DNA from: Tubulanus polymorphus
Taxonomy: Eukaryota; Nemertea; Palaeonemertea; Tubulaniformes; Tubulanidae
Assembly (NCBI RefSeq): GCF_964204645.1
Contig: NC_134028.1
Location: forward strand, 25,022,153-25,086,152
DNA: 64,000 nt
Reading direction: 5' to 3'
Positions 14,201-29,200 of this stretch are shown here, in pieces (positions within the stretch are counted from its first letter, which is position 1; each line of letters begins with the position of its first letter). The notes beneath the pieces were generated by a model, which saw nothing but the letters and a program-made list of their open reading frames with translations, had not been told where the DNA came from and did not search any database. Both the position numbers and the translations under genes were made by a program.

Positions 14201-17200
14201 CTATGGAAAATGCGCTATACAGCGGGTGCGGGACTCATTTTGTTAGAAGATAAAATTGATTCAGTCTTTTTTTATTTTTATCTTGCTTTACGTCATTAGG
14301 ATCTTGGTTCCCTACAACAAACCCTATTGGACTGAACCTTTTCAAGTAGAATGTCTTTCTCCAAAATATGTCCTAGGACGCTTCCACTTTCTTGAGTGTG
14401 GAACTATTTTTTATTATCTGCTATAGTTAAGACTATGGATAAGACTAATTTTGAAGTTCTTTTTGAATCGAAGTTTTTACAGATTATCAGTCTTACCGCA
14501 GTAATTTTGACTATTTTCGATGAAATGAATCTGGTTCGGATTACAAGGAATCGTAGAGTTGACAATCGCGTTCGTAACGTTGCTCAAGGCCGGACATCCG
14601 TCGACCTTGAGGGTCGATACGTTTTTGAAGTGGCGGTTCGTGTTGATGTCAAATTTCGTACTCGGATCGCTAGGCACGTGAAGACCCAAAATTATCTCCA
14701 GCAGCTCTTTACATTTGGCTTCATGTTTTTGGTTTCCAGTTTGGGATTTGATAGATAACCGAATAATTACGGATACCTTGTCCTACAATATAAAGCATTT
14801 ACAAAATATGAAATACTGAACTTGACCATACATGCGCGCAAAAACTTAGCGATAAAGTAAAATTCTATTGAAAGGAGCCTCACTTGTAAGTAAAAAATCC
14901 CTAATTACGGAATGTATAAACTTGCTCGGTGGTGGAAAATAATGACCTTAAAGGTCCGGGTGTGGTTATACTTACGGTATAGGGTGACGGTCCCGGGTAC
15001 ACTAACTTGCCGCTGACCGAAACGGCTACTTTTCCCCAAATATTGCAATCCACGCTATGTTCGGCTGACTTTTTCTTGAAAAAGTCGTCCATGGCTGTTT
15101 GTAATTTAGGCATGCACGTTTGATTGAACGGTGTCGGAGTATTCAAGTATATCCACTCGTGATCGGAGACAATTCCAGCCAGATCCTTCACTGGAACGGA
15201 GAACGAATGAATTATTTTCATTAGTAAACGAAAAAAAAAACGTTCGATCATCGCAGTCTGGACAACTGGCGATGCGTTTTGAATACAAGCATAACTGATG
15301 ATGATATCTAACGTGAAGATTTTGTGATGTTTGATACCAATTTGCGCTACTTCATTATTTTCACATGTTTTAACTCTACTAGGGACGGATTTCAACCGCG
15401 GTTACCATAGAACTGGGTCCTGATCGGAAGATATAACGCCACAGTTGGGCTAAAATAATCTTCAGAATTTCGATTAATGAACAATGAATTACGCACCCAA
15501 CAAAATTAACCCCAATCAGTCGCTTGCCGGTTCAGACTGGTTAGAGGATTGTTTGAATGCACCAGAACCGAATTTATGTACTTCGATTTAAACAAAAAGT
15601 TCTGTAAATTCCAACGCTAGTCACACAAATACGTATACGTGTCATTCGATTTCAGATTTTAAAATCAAACCCTGCTTCGTTCCCGGCAGGTATGGAAGGT
15701 TTGTATAAGGCACTCAAAATAGAAAAAAAATCAAACCAAATCTTTCTAAAGAGAAACTGAGTAACCTGGTTCTCGGATCGACTGAGAACTGGAGTAAGTT
15801 TCGATGAGTTTAGATTAGTTACGAATAATTAACCCTGGGTCTGATTTAGAACTATGGTACCGGGTCCTAGTGATTTTCAATAATCCGTACTCACGTGAAC
15901 AGTCGGGTACGACATCAGATGGAGTCCAGGATGACTGGTTATTCGAACACGTATATTGAAGACTGGTTTTATTTTCAGTGATGAACACGTGATTAGGATT
16001 ACACGTCAGATTACACGTGTATCCAGTACCGAGTTTCGTACAGGTTTTATTGCCATTTATCGGAGTCCTCAGATAACGATCGTTGCACTTCTCCGCTGAA
16101 AGGTTAATAACAGAGTAGCTTTTTAATAATAACTTGAATGACGGATTTTCATCAGCCACATTTTCAGATTTCCAGGGCAAAAATGAGAAAAAGTATTTCT
16201 GACTCTACTACTGAATAAAATTTCTCATGGAAAAAGGGGAAAACTTGAAACACGAAATGATGGAAATGTGTATATTCAACAAACAGAATATGTATCATGT
16301 CTAAAATTATCTGTGATCAATCAGATTTATCTGCATTATTTTAATATTGTCGTTCATTAATTCATTGTCGACGTTATGAAGCAAGATTTATACATAGTAT
16401 TCTTCAAGGCGTCAATAAATATCAAGTTATGTTGTTGTCATCACGGTTTTACTCACGGTAAGTGTAAACCTGGTAACGACACGAAGCGCTACCGACTGAA
16501 TTCGCGGCTGTAGCCGTGATCGTCTGCACGTTGTAATATCCGTCGATCAACACGTCCTCCGGGCTGTACGTCACGTTACTATCCGACGATGCGTTAGCGG
16601 AGAATTCTCTCGACAAGCTTTCGTTAGACGGTGCTAGCGACGAGTACTTGTAATAAGACTTCGGACATTTGATCGTGGGCACAGTAGATACTTGTCCTGC
16701 AAAACGGTATAATTAAATCAGAGATGAAGAAGTGAATTTCTAGCGCGATTTTCGAAGATTCCGTATTTTTATAATTAAAAATAGATCCAGTTTCACAGTA
16801 GTTTTTACTCTACGGTAAAATTATTGGAAACAAATTCGTTTTGAAACAACTATGTGGGTGGGATTGGTGTATGGTGCTTTTTGCATTTTGGCAATAATGG
16901 GCACATTTTGATTCTATATTGTGAGAGGCACGGGAAACTAAAGTTTCCTTGGCTCTTGGCGCTCTTGGCTATAGCTAAGCTATGAATAACTCTTTTAATA
17001 TTTTGGCAAATTGAGACAATATGAAATATACGTACGTTGCTTCACAGTAACAGAAACGCTGCAATTCGCTTTGTTATCGGCGAAGTCAGTCGCTGTGAAC
17101 ACTAGGGTCAGGTCAGAGCTGACTGTCGTCGAGTTTAAGATGAAACCGGGCGGGTAGATTTCGAGCGACTTTATTCCGGTGTTGTCGGTAGGGATTGGTT

Positions 17201-20200
17201 TTTCTATGTCGACCGTTTCGTACTGAAACACAGTTACCGAAGCCGGGCAAGTTATATTGGGCAACTGCGTATCTGAAATGACAATATCATTTATATGACA
17301 ATATCAATTACGCCATGGTTGAGAATTGGTATCAAAATATTTCAATTTATCTTACTCCTGTTATTTCGCCATTAAGAAAATGTTATTTTTCCAGGCGTGG
17401 ATAAACTCGTAAGTTTCATTGTTTTACCTATGCACGTTGGCGGCGATCCGGACCAATCGACGTCTGAACCAATCACAACGCACTTAATGCTGGACGGTCC
17501 ATCGATCGTGTATCCATCGCGTTTACACGTGTAGGATACGTTGCTACCGATTTTATACCCGGAACTCGTAACTAGCTGTACGGTACCGGCCTCAGTTCCC
17601 GGATCTTTGCAATTAATGCCTATAAAAACAAACGTATGGAAATTAAAGACTGGTGAAAAATGGCTTGAAGCATCGAGTTTATTTCTTTTCGTTGTGAATT
17701 CAGTTCATATGTTTGATTTGAACAATTTAGAACGGGACCAGTTAAACAATCATGACAATCAAATCCAAAAGTGGCATCGAATTTAGTCCAAATCAGTCTT
17801 AAGTTGTTGGGTATGTAATGAAACTAAGTTGGTTTAATGACTAGTCTAAAGACAAACAGCGTCGGTCATCAACTTGGCAAACTGCTTAAGTTGATACTAA
17901 AACTACTGGCAAATGTTCGATTTCTGATTCTCAACTTGGTGAGTTCACTTTCATGACTCAATAAATTGTTCACAGTTCCAACGTTACCGAGTAATGTTGA
18001 GTTAGCAGAGTTTCAACATAGTATGCGTTCTATCACAAAGAATACCATACCTATGCATCGTAAACTGCCGAAGTCCCAGTTCCCATCCTGTCCACAGGAG
18101 ACGGTATTGTTGCCGAGTATACTTGTGTTTCCACGCAACGTCATCAGATTTTCACAAGCGACATCAAACGTCGAGCCGTATAAAGTCGAATTGTAATCGA
18201 AAAGCTTTGCTCCTTCGACGTCAGTTTGTTCTGGCTTTCCGCAGTCAATTACTGAAACAATCAATCGAAGTATTCAGATTTTCATAACAACACATTTATC
18301 CAGGAATTTCGAGAAAAAAAAACTCAGATTCGAGTCCAGTATTTGGTATATTGGGCAATTAGATTTTTAGTGCCTTTACAGGAAGGCAGAGCTTCTTTCC
18401 AAATCAAAAAAGGATTTTCATCTCAATCTAAAAACTTTTGAAGCGTTAAGCTTTCACAATGCAACATATTGTATCTCAGAGATGTAAGGATTTCCTTGGG
18501 TATGACCCTAGTCCACTGTGCTAGCCTTGTCCAGGCCAGGACACAAAACGCCATTTTTGAGATAATATTCCTCCGTAATTGAGTAACACCCTGTATCTGG
18601 TATTCTTAATTACTCAGCCAAACCTTACCGGGACACGTCAAATTATTTCCCATCAGCTCGTACGTATTTCTTTTCGGATCGTAAAGACATCTGCGTTCTA
18701 GTTCGACTACATCGGGTCGGCCGTCAGTACAGTTATAGGTAACTGTCTCCGTGTAACCGACCGGGCTGGAAGTACTCGGGGTCGGTGGATACTTCAAACC
18801 AGACAGCAATACGGGATTACACTTGATAGCTAAATTAGAAAAAAATAGATCATAATTCAGTAGTCTATTGTCAATTGAACGTTGAACGACGAGGAAGGAT
18901 TCTGACAATCGAGGATTTGCCAGGTGTCGCGCTAGTGTGCAGTAGGACAACAACCCTTGCGGCAATAGAGACAACTAACTTGCGTTAGGTGAAGATTCAC
19001 CAGGTTGTGTGTTATCTAATCTAAGATGTGGGAAGTTGAACATCTGGGTCCAGTTCCACAGTTCTGAGTTAAGATTTGACCCTGAGTTAACTCATTGAAA
19101 ATGAACTAATTTTAACTCAGAGTTAACTCTAACTCACAACTGTGGAACTGGGTCCTGGATCTTAGCTAATTGAAAATTCTTATATTACTATCGTATTTCC
19201 CTTTCTTTATGTACGCCACCTAGGGGCATAGCAAGTGGAATGGTGTTCCTCACTACACATGAGAGTGCCAATAGATGTAACGAAAGGACATTAATGATTA
19301 GTAATATATGAACATTTCGACTTTTACATTACAAGATGACGAGATATGATGAAAAATGAACCTTTCGCGTTTCTATATAAATATATTTGTTTACAAAATG
19401 TGTGTGGTGTGACATTGCATTTTTGATGCAAAAATTGAATAAGTGAATTTCGGCGTTACCTGTGCATGTCGGGGGCGATGAAGTCCAGGTGCCGTTCGAG
19501 TTGCATGTGATCGTCGATGCTCCTGATAGATTGAACCCGATGTCGCACATAAAATCGATAGCGTCTCCGAAGTGGAAGACTTTTCTCGTGGTCAGTGCTC
19601 GACCATTTGTGATCGTCAATACACCGCTATCATTGCACAACCTCTCTAAGAATAATCATATAAAAATAAGATGTAATCTATACAGAGCCGATGAAATGAC
19701 TCTTGATTCGAATAGATATAATTATTTCTTTAGATTCAAACTCAGTTATTTTGAACTGGATTCCTGATCGTTGAAAAAAGAAATCATTGTCTGAATTTTC
19801 TCGGCCCAGTTTGAGAAGGTCATCACTATACCGTCTCTTCATATTCGTTTCATTGGCCTTTCTTACATAGCTTATCATAATATAATCACAATCACGTTGA
19901 AGTTATTGAAAATGAGCAGTTTGCTTTGAGGAAACTAATCATTAAGGCGTGGGTAGGTCAACTCGCTAATGTTTGCCAAGCGACGTGATCGTAATTTGTT
20001 GCAAACCAGCTCGTTGGTCGACAGCTGCGACGGCATGTGACTAGTCTCAGTCACGGTGAAAGTAGGTTGCGTAGGTCGCGTCACTAGTATTCGCAAGGCC
20101 AGTCAGCGCCCGCCTTGAGTTTCGTAATTTAAACTTACTGACGCAGGTGTGGTTAATGTGATACGTGTCGCCGGCTCTCAGACCAGTTTCCGAAGCGGGG

Positions 20201-23200
20201 ATCACGAATCCACTCGTACCGTTCGAGTCGTACAGAACGTATCCATCCTTACAGCCGCAGGTATAACCACCCTGGGAGTTAGTGCATATTCCGTTCGATC
20301 TATCACAACGAATCATTCCGGCTTGACATTCGTTGATATCTAGCGAAGATGATTTCAATCAAGGATATGTTTTGATGGAAATTTCGAAAGATCTGATGAG
20401 ATCTGGAATATCGGCATGTTTGAATTGCTGTATGAGACAATACGCTTACCTGTGCAGTTGCGCGAGCCGACAAGTTTGTAACCGGTCTTACAAGCGCACG
20501 TGTACGCACCGACAGTGTTCTCACATATCTGATCGCATCGTGCGCTTTGTTGCTTGCATTCGTTTACATCTAAATGAATATTTTAAATGTCGGAAATTAT
20601 CCTCTATGAAAATGCAACCTGTACATTCATTTAGGTGAGGGGGGGGGGACACGGCCGAACTAACTTAACAGTTTAACAGATCGAACATCGGAAATGAACT
20701 AATGTTGATTTTTGATTCAAACTTTTTTTGTAAAACTGGCGAAGGGGGCCTTTCTCAATCCTGACCACCGCTGTAAATCGGTGAAAGCATTCGATTCGAT
20801 TTACCTCCGCAAGTCGGTATTTGCGTCCAGGTCTGGTTACTCAGACAGGTAGCGTTAGTTTGGTTTGTTTTCAGTTCGTATCCGGTTTTGCAAACGATCT
20901 CGACGCTGTCTTCGTATTGGTATGATTGCGCTAGTGGTTTAACGGTAGCGTCTGGTACGTCCACTGGACCGCATAACTTCCCTATACATAGATATATAGC
21001 AAATGGTAAGAACTCGAAATGTTACAACTAGCGATCGTACTTTTTTGAAAAGAAATCTTTACGCCATTTTTTGAATCAAGTAATTCGAATTCAAATCCGT
21101 GGAACGGTTGAATCGTGGTACATACTTTGACAGGTAGGTGGCGCCGCGGACCAATTGCCATCCATGCGGCAGACGATTTTTACCGCGCCGTTACTCACTT
21201 CGTAACCGGGGTCGCATTCATATTCGACGACGTCACCAACTGCCGTGGCATTCGGGGATGTTTGGCGCACGTTTGGTGCCAAATGCGTCGGTGCTGAACA
21301 TTTGTTTGCTTAAAAAGTTAGAATCGGTTTGGATAAGAACTCGCGTTCAATTTAGAACGAGAAAGCGGTAGATTCAAGACGTGGTGCCCGATTGCTAATC
21401 TACTCTCATGTTCTGGAGCTGTCATTTACTGACAATTGGTTGATACTTTTGCCATACGCTAGGATAATCGTTTTTACTTTGGTGAATGAGCTGTTTATAG
21501 AATAATTCCACGGAAATCGGGATTCGAACACATGTTGTCTTTGTTGACGCCCGGACCGATTATTGTGACGTATGGCAAAAAGCATCGACCCGAACTTAAA
21601 TGAAGTTGAATATCTTCTGTCTCCGCATATCGTATAGCATGTACAAATCAGTATAGTTTTCGTCGAGAAACTGCGCCTTACCTTCGCAAGTTGGGGAAAT
21701 CGACCACGTTTGGTTGTCTAGACATCGAATGACGTCACCACCACTGAGGCGGTAGCCGGCGTTACAGGCTATCGAAGCGTTTTTGCCGTAAACCGTTCCC
21801 GTGGAACTTTTCACGTAGCCGTTTTGTATAACACCTATTTCGCCGCAAGGTTTCGCTAAAAGAACGAACATGTTGTCGTATCAATCGAACCGTCTGTCCT
21901 CCTTTAACAACTTCCTTTCCCAATTTGCTCAATTAACGCGCCTTATGCCCTTGTTTGTAGACTTAATTTGCACCCGACAAAACTGAAATTCCAGGTCGTT
22001 TCCTTTATTGTAATCTTTGTAAATACTGGGGTTTATAATCAATCATTCGCGTCTAAGAAAACACATTCTACTATTGTCCCCTTTTCGATTGATGTGATTT
22101 GACCTTTTCCACTTTGGTTTTCGTTCTCGTATTCGATATTTACTTACGCTGACAAGATGGCGGCGAATTTTGGAAAGACCATATTCCACCGTAGAGACAC
22201 GAGCCTTGAATCGTGCTCGTTTCGTTGTAACGAGTCGTAGCGAAATGGTAACCCGGCTTGCAGGTCACAGAAACTTCGAACCTGTACGGGTGTGGACCAT
22301 CGTTCGGCTTAACAACCGTATTTTCGTTCAACGATAGCTTCGGGCAATCTGAAATGAAGCCATTATCTCTATGAATATATTTCAATCTTTAAAAGAAAAA
22401 AAAACTGGCTTAAAGATAGTCGTGTGGGTGAGTGGTAAGAGCATTCATCTTTGGTATTCCATGTGCCATGGGTTCGAACCCAATCCATGTTTTGTAGTAC
22501 CCCGGTGCAAGACACTGGTCCTCAATGCCCCCAAAGCTAGGTGTACGTCGTTAGCGCTGAGTACTAGATTACTAATACGCTGTTAGGGATATACGTTCGG
22601 TGTACCAATCAACTTAGGGCATCTGAACTTCCCTTGAAGATATTTGTCATGTACAAGAACTACAAATTTCCAGGCTAATTGTACAAGAAGCACAATTAGA
22701 CGTATTACTATAATACCAACTTTTAATAGAATAGAACCGAACCTGCTGAGCACAGAAACTCGGAGTAGGTCTGGTTGACAGCCGGCTGGTATCGCGTGGC
22801 TAAAACCGTCCGCCTCCAATCGGATAAAAGTTCGCACAATTGCGTAGCATCGTTAAAGTTTAACGCCAGACATTTCTGGAAGGCGCTGCAGCGATTCTGA
22901 CAATCGGTCAAGTTGGCCACGGTAGAATTATCGAGGATTCCAGACGTCTTCAGGAACTGTCCACGTGCTATCATCCATCCTTTCGACTTGTTCGCCGGGC
23001 ATTCTAAATCAACTGCAAGAAGAAAGAGTAACTGTTTTTGAAAGAGAGTTAAATCATTTTCTCAAGTAACGAAATCATGCAATTACACAATTCATTTTAC
23101 GGCTTAATGTGTTCCAATAACACGCTACGATCTTTACATTGTTTATAGTGTAAGACGAATCCTCTTGTCTGGAAACTATTTTGTGAGGCGACCTTCAAAC

Positions 23201-26200
23201 GAATAAAAGCGAATCGCCAGGTTGTCCTGAACAGCAACTTTCTGAGATTTCGCGACTGAAGTTTAACAATTCTTTTTGCCACGTCTGTTTTGCCGTCGAA
23301 AATCTCTAGGTAAGCGTGTGGTCCATCGACATCGGCATCAGCAACCTGCGAAAAAAATATGAAAACATAAGAAAATAGCGTGGTAAAAGTAATTAGTTGA
23401 GGAAACATCGATGGCTTCATGGGAGACACCTCACGAAGCGCGAAAAATGCGATCGCGAAAGTGCCTGGAAGTAACCATTCAAAAGAGTATCCTGATTTAA
23501 TGACATTTGGGAATAGCTTTCTGAAACATAATGATACCATGACTTCTTCAATCATACAACGTCAGGTTGGAGATTCGTGTTGAATTAAATGGGGTAACCT
23601 TTCGAGGGATCTCAGAATCCCAATAGTAAGAAGTTATTAAAGTTCTCTTCAGCCGTGAAGGTTAAGTTAAATCTGATACCAATAAAAACCGATCATTTAC
23701 ACCCACCTCTAGATTGAGATACGCCTCGGGCGCATTTGCGACGATTGAGTAGCTGTAATAGTCAGCTACGATATTTCCAGGCGTAAAAAACGGATACATC
23801 GGTGAAGCTAAACTCGACCAAGAATCGGCAGCGACGATTGTCGTAGAAATTTGAAAAGGCCACGGAATCTCTGTGTCATTAAGAAAGATGAAGAAAAACG
23901 ACATTGAATTTCTAAATAAACTCACGATTCATACATAATATAGAGTCCCACATCAAAGATAAAATGAGGTAAAAATGTTTCCTATATTCGATGTTTCAGC
24001 AATATCCTAAAAATAATCTCCAGGTATACTGATACGAAGTAATTCAGCATTCCTGAAGATGACGATAAGGGTATCGTCGAAGCTTATATTCTTGTTAGCA
24101 TTTTTTATTTTACAAGGATTTGCAGATCAAGTGCAAATAAGTAAACTATAACAGAATATTCAGGGCATATTAGGGGCATTCGGTGTCTCTTTGTCTCTTT
24201 GAAATCCTTTGATTTCGCTTTTAGACTTTTTACGGAATTTGAGTTTCACGGCATACAATATCTCACTAAGTCCACGTGCGACACGCACGTCACTATCTAC
24301 CTTTTGATCCAGACACTGAAGGACACGTCTTTCCGTAGTAAGAAGATCCGTCTTTCTTTACAACCGCTGTGAATTCGGCGATCGTGTAACAATATGAACC
24401 GGCGACGATGACGGCCACACAATCGAAACTATTAAGACACCCTGCACTGCAGCTGGCAGCGGTATAAGTGGCATTGAGTTGCGTTGACGTTGCATTCAAA
24501 TTTTCTATCCCCACGTTATCTTTCTTTGACATTTTGCATTGGAGATCTGTGAATGTGAATGCATTCGGTGGAAGGTGGTAGATGAATAAAGTCTCACCCC
24601 GCAGAAAATTAACGAGATACATTTGTATAATGTAAACTTTCAGTCTATGAAAGTCAGACCTCAACGTTGTTTCGGTTGTTGATTGATCTGATGGCCATTA
24701 TTACTAGGTATAGTGAGATGCCTTGATTAGTCAATAGCCGAAACGCCGTGGTCATCAGGAACACTATCCATCGTAGATTTACTGCTCGGGTCGTCTTATT
24801 TGTAACTATAGTTAGCACGGGTGGAAGTCAGTGTTAATTCAACTAATGGTGGAAGGTGTGGTTGATGTATGATATATGAGTATAGAATTGATGTTAACGA
24901 AAAGTATCATTTTAGATTGTCGCACTATTGTCCAGTTGCTTAATGAATGGCCTTATTCGGGGTATATATGAATATGTTAAGATACGTACTTTCAGACCAA
25001 GTTGCTTTGAAACCTTTTTTGTTGATCGTGTTATCGCTGTGAAATGATACGGTTATTTCGCCGAGTCCGGCGGGAAATGGGGTATTCGGAACGACGGAGG
25101 TCAGACTGGTCGTGACGCGTTCAGGAGCGCTGTTATTGCGTTTCGTGTACACGACGAGCCAGTCGATACCTGTTTCCATTTCGAAACGTTCGAACTGAAA
25201 TGAGAGAAGTTTAACTGAAAGTGGTGCCGTTACTGCGGTTATTCAAGATCTACCAGGTTCGCTAATAGTCCGATATTCTTCCTCGATAGGGATGCGAACC
25301 TGATGGCGTCGCAAGACTCGGCCACGACTCAAAACCCTGCCTCTGATAAGGCCCATTAAAAAGACACTTCAGAATGGTTTTAGAATCAGATATTTATTGT
25401 ATACAATACCTGAAGAAATATAGAGCCTGGAGATTTGATTTTCCAGCGGCAGTTTGTACCACTTTCATACGGATTCGGACTGGAGAATGTCGGCGTCGAT
25501 ACGTCATGGGTACAGATCGGAACTGAAAGGAAAAGAGAACCGTATCTCAAAATATTCTTCACTCCTGCAACGCTACTGCGGCAACGGAGGATTCCACTCG
25601 TGGCAAGCGAGGATCCACCAGGTTCGCTAGTTGTCTTCAACGCTCTCCAGGGGAATCATACCGAACAAGAATAGTCCATTTAATAGTTAGCGTTTGTATG
25701 ATAACATTTGGATACGGTAGTTTAAAAGGATACTTAAAAATTGATTGGAAATTACGGAATTTCCACAACGCAAGACTGACTGCTAGTCATGCCATCTGGT
25801 GTCGGGGTTTGATACATACTTTTGCTTGTGCAGTTGATCGCCTCGTCACTCGCGTCTCCACAATCATCGAGGCCATCGCAAACCCACGATTGACTCAAGC
25901 ATTTACCATTCTTACAGCGAAATTCACCTATAAATAAACAAAAGAAAATAAAGAAAATGCGTTTATTGCTTATTGAGATATTTCATTTTACGAAAATCGA
26001 TCATAATCTAAATAGAATATATAAACGATCTCAAACCTAGTAACAAGTAAATAATCAGTAAATCGTCTCAGTAGGCCAGTTGGGTAAGACGTGAGGCTAT
26101 CAGTGATAAGTGGAAAGTGAATTAATTTATAATTTATAATAATAATTTATAATTCCTCAGCCATAGAGGTACAATATAGATGAAACGCCCATGTACAGCG

Positions 26201-29200
26201 TTGACTCTAATTCACACCGTCCTGTGGAAATGGGTCGTGTGCGGTTGTTATCAAACGAAATCTTAGAAACAATTCCGTTTTTATTTTCTACGGATTCTAA
26301 GGTATCTATTTACAATTTTAGAATAAGAAGACACTTACCCGAAGAGCAAGCCTTAAGTTGGCAAACAGACGAGCGCGGATACGAGCACCTTTTCATTGCC
26401 AAAAGGAATGTATTCGCCGGGAAGAATCCCCATTGATGACTAGTTAATGATAACTGGACAACTGAACATTGAGTCGTATTCGACAGGTCGGGCTGACCTG
26501 AATCCCAGTGAAATTCATATACTGGTTTGGTTTGGGATTTTTTGTTGAATACGACGACTTCGCTGTTTTCTGCCAGTGCGATTCGATTCATTCCTTTAAA
26601 TATAATCGTTTAGACTTCTGATGAACAATTTTCAATTAATCCGCTTTAAGCTTTATGTTGATGAATTCTACTCTATTTTAAATGCAACTTTCTTGAACAT
26701 ATTACCGGGTGCTATTAAAGGCAACCATTTGATATTTAATTTCTTTACCCTTTGGCTGGGATTTAAACAATCTTACCGATAAACATCTCACGGACACCAG
26801 AATTTATTTTTCGCCCTAATTGAGCAATATTTTGAATATCGTGAAAATCCGTTACTTCAGCAAGAATAGCACCATTTCTACAAACAAAATATGGGCTGTT
26901 TTATTTGCGAGCATCCACTTCAGCCCAAAGGGCCACCAAGCACTGTTCTTCGTGGAATTATTGCTCTAACCATCCAGTTCGACGGTTGTTTTTTTCAGGT
27001 TTGACTCAGAGTTAACTTATTGAAAATGAACTAATTTTATTTAACTCACAACCGTGGAACTGGGTCCTTATGGTTAACAAGAATTAACATTTGAGCAACT
27101 GGCCTTTGTTTAATTTAAGCTTGAAATAGTGCTTAAACATGATTAAGCTTAAACTGTTGTACTTATCGAAAATATTAAGTGGGACATTTTCGTGACTGGA
27201 ATACTTACTGTTGACAATTCGAGTAAGCTTTAGACCACGACAGCTCCTGATTAACGTATCGCAGACACGCATCACCAAACAGTTCCCAACCTTCGAAAAA
27301 ATGCGTTCAGATATTTAGAAACTTTCAAAGCACACACATACTAGGCATTTCATGGAGAGCTCTAGATTATCGAAGCAATGATTCTTCACATATATATGCT
27401 CGAAGAATTACGGCATGAAAAATAGGATTGAATTTTGAGGTTTTTTTGTCCGTATTCGAATATTCTGTCTTACCTGTCGGGCATTCTAAACGCACGACCT
27501 GAAAACACAAACCGCACGATCAATTATCATGAATAGCATTTGAATTCGAGAAATCTGTCACCCTGATAAAAGTTGCATATTTCATAATCATACATATATA
27601 TATATCTACAATGTCATATCGAATGGTTCATAATATTTCATATCTTTAACTACATGAAATGCTTTACGTCGCAAACATGTCACTAGGTGTTAGTTTGCGA
27701 GTCCTGATGTCTACAAGTTGTCAGACACCTAGTTCTCACATCATACTCATGATTCTTATGTTGCCGACCGACTACCAAACTCTCTTTTTGGTAAATATTT
27801 TTTTCTTTTCAATGCAAATCATGATGTCGGCTCCGAGATCACTATCAAAAAAACATTTTGGAAATGGTGCAGCCATGCTCAGACAACTTTCCTAGTCGGA
27901 CATTGATGGCGACCTTTCCAGGAATTCTGTGAAATATGTTCAAAATATTTTTTTTTATAGGTAATTCTGCAAACACTTGAATTTCCTTTTATTATTATGG
28001 TCTACTAGCTGTTAATCGTATTCCTGACTAAAGATTTGGTCCAGTAAAAATTAGTTACGGCGACCTACCCACTGTTAGAAGAATAACTAAAATAACTTTA
28101 AAATAACTAGAATAACTTTTTTTTCCATGAAAAGAAAAATCATTTTGGTGATTGCCCCACCCGAGAAACAGGATTTTTTTTTGGTTTGGCCTTATTTGAA
28201 GTAGAGCGCATGAAATCGTTTGTAGAAAACAATTACCAACACGCAAATAACCTAATTTTATATCTACTACGAGACATATCTGAGAGGAGTGTACAGTATG
28301 AATTTATCCATAATATAATAACATGAATTAATTGAAACTGCGATGATATATGGGGATCGATGAGGTTGTACTGGTAATGTTATCTCAATTACTATGGTTA
28401 TTCTTCATTTACTACCTGACCACTTATTATGGATGATGATAATTTTTTTCTTTCGGTTGACAAGGGTAACTGTATTTGTGTTGTGTTATTGCCTGAACAC
28501 TGCTCTGATGTCAGATGTTGCACGTTACTATCATTGTATCTCCAGATTACGTCACAAAGCTATTTCCAGTCAGTAATCGAAAGATCTTCGAAACAGAAAT
28601 GCGTACTACTTGCTATCACCAACTGGACTTCGGGACGCTATAACTACACAACACGTCGCTAGTTTTGTTCGTCGCAGAATCAACCATGTTCAAATCATCA
28701 TGTTCAAAGGCACCACGAACACGTGCTGGAAAATTGCATGACTAAATTCCGAGCATGATTAAAAACATACTCATTTATATGAAGCACATTCACAGCGTCG
28801 ACGCGTGGCTTCAGTCGTTATTGTGAAAAAAGCGATTGAGTTGCAAACGGCTATTGATTTTTCGTATGCCTGAAAAATGATTCTATAAGCGCCAAATTGC
28901 TGCCTGTTCAGCGATGTTATTTATTTTCTATGTGTTACATTGAAATTACGCCCGCTGGGCCGTTTGATAACGTACGTAACCATAGTGACCTTTCTTTCTG
29001 AAGTTGATCCTTCATGGGTTTTTGTGTATAGGCAAATCAGATGTATGAATTGATATATAACATTTTCAATCATTCTGTAATCGAGAAGCAAATGAGCGAC
29101 TTTTTGGAATATGATGGTTATTACCTATCGTAGGAGCGATTCACATGTATAATCTCATTATTTGGGGAATCAACGCAACTGTAACAATTTAGGATTCCAC

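Larger units (their letters stand above)
17428..19645 (-). other. Giant gene exons 19-22: four more sushi domains
   Basis: Exons 19645-19460, 18829-18629, 18251-18051 and 17619-17428 each encode one CCP-like module (for example [13 protein letters not shown] with [10 protein letters not shown], and [13 protein letters not shown] with GNWDFG). The 18829-18629 module lacks the canonical Trp before its last Cys and is divergent. An inverted-repeat element sits in the 19459-18830 intron (separate entry). Confidence 0.85.
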
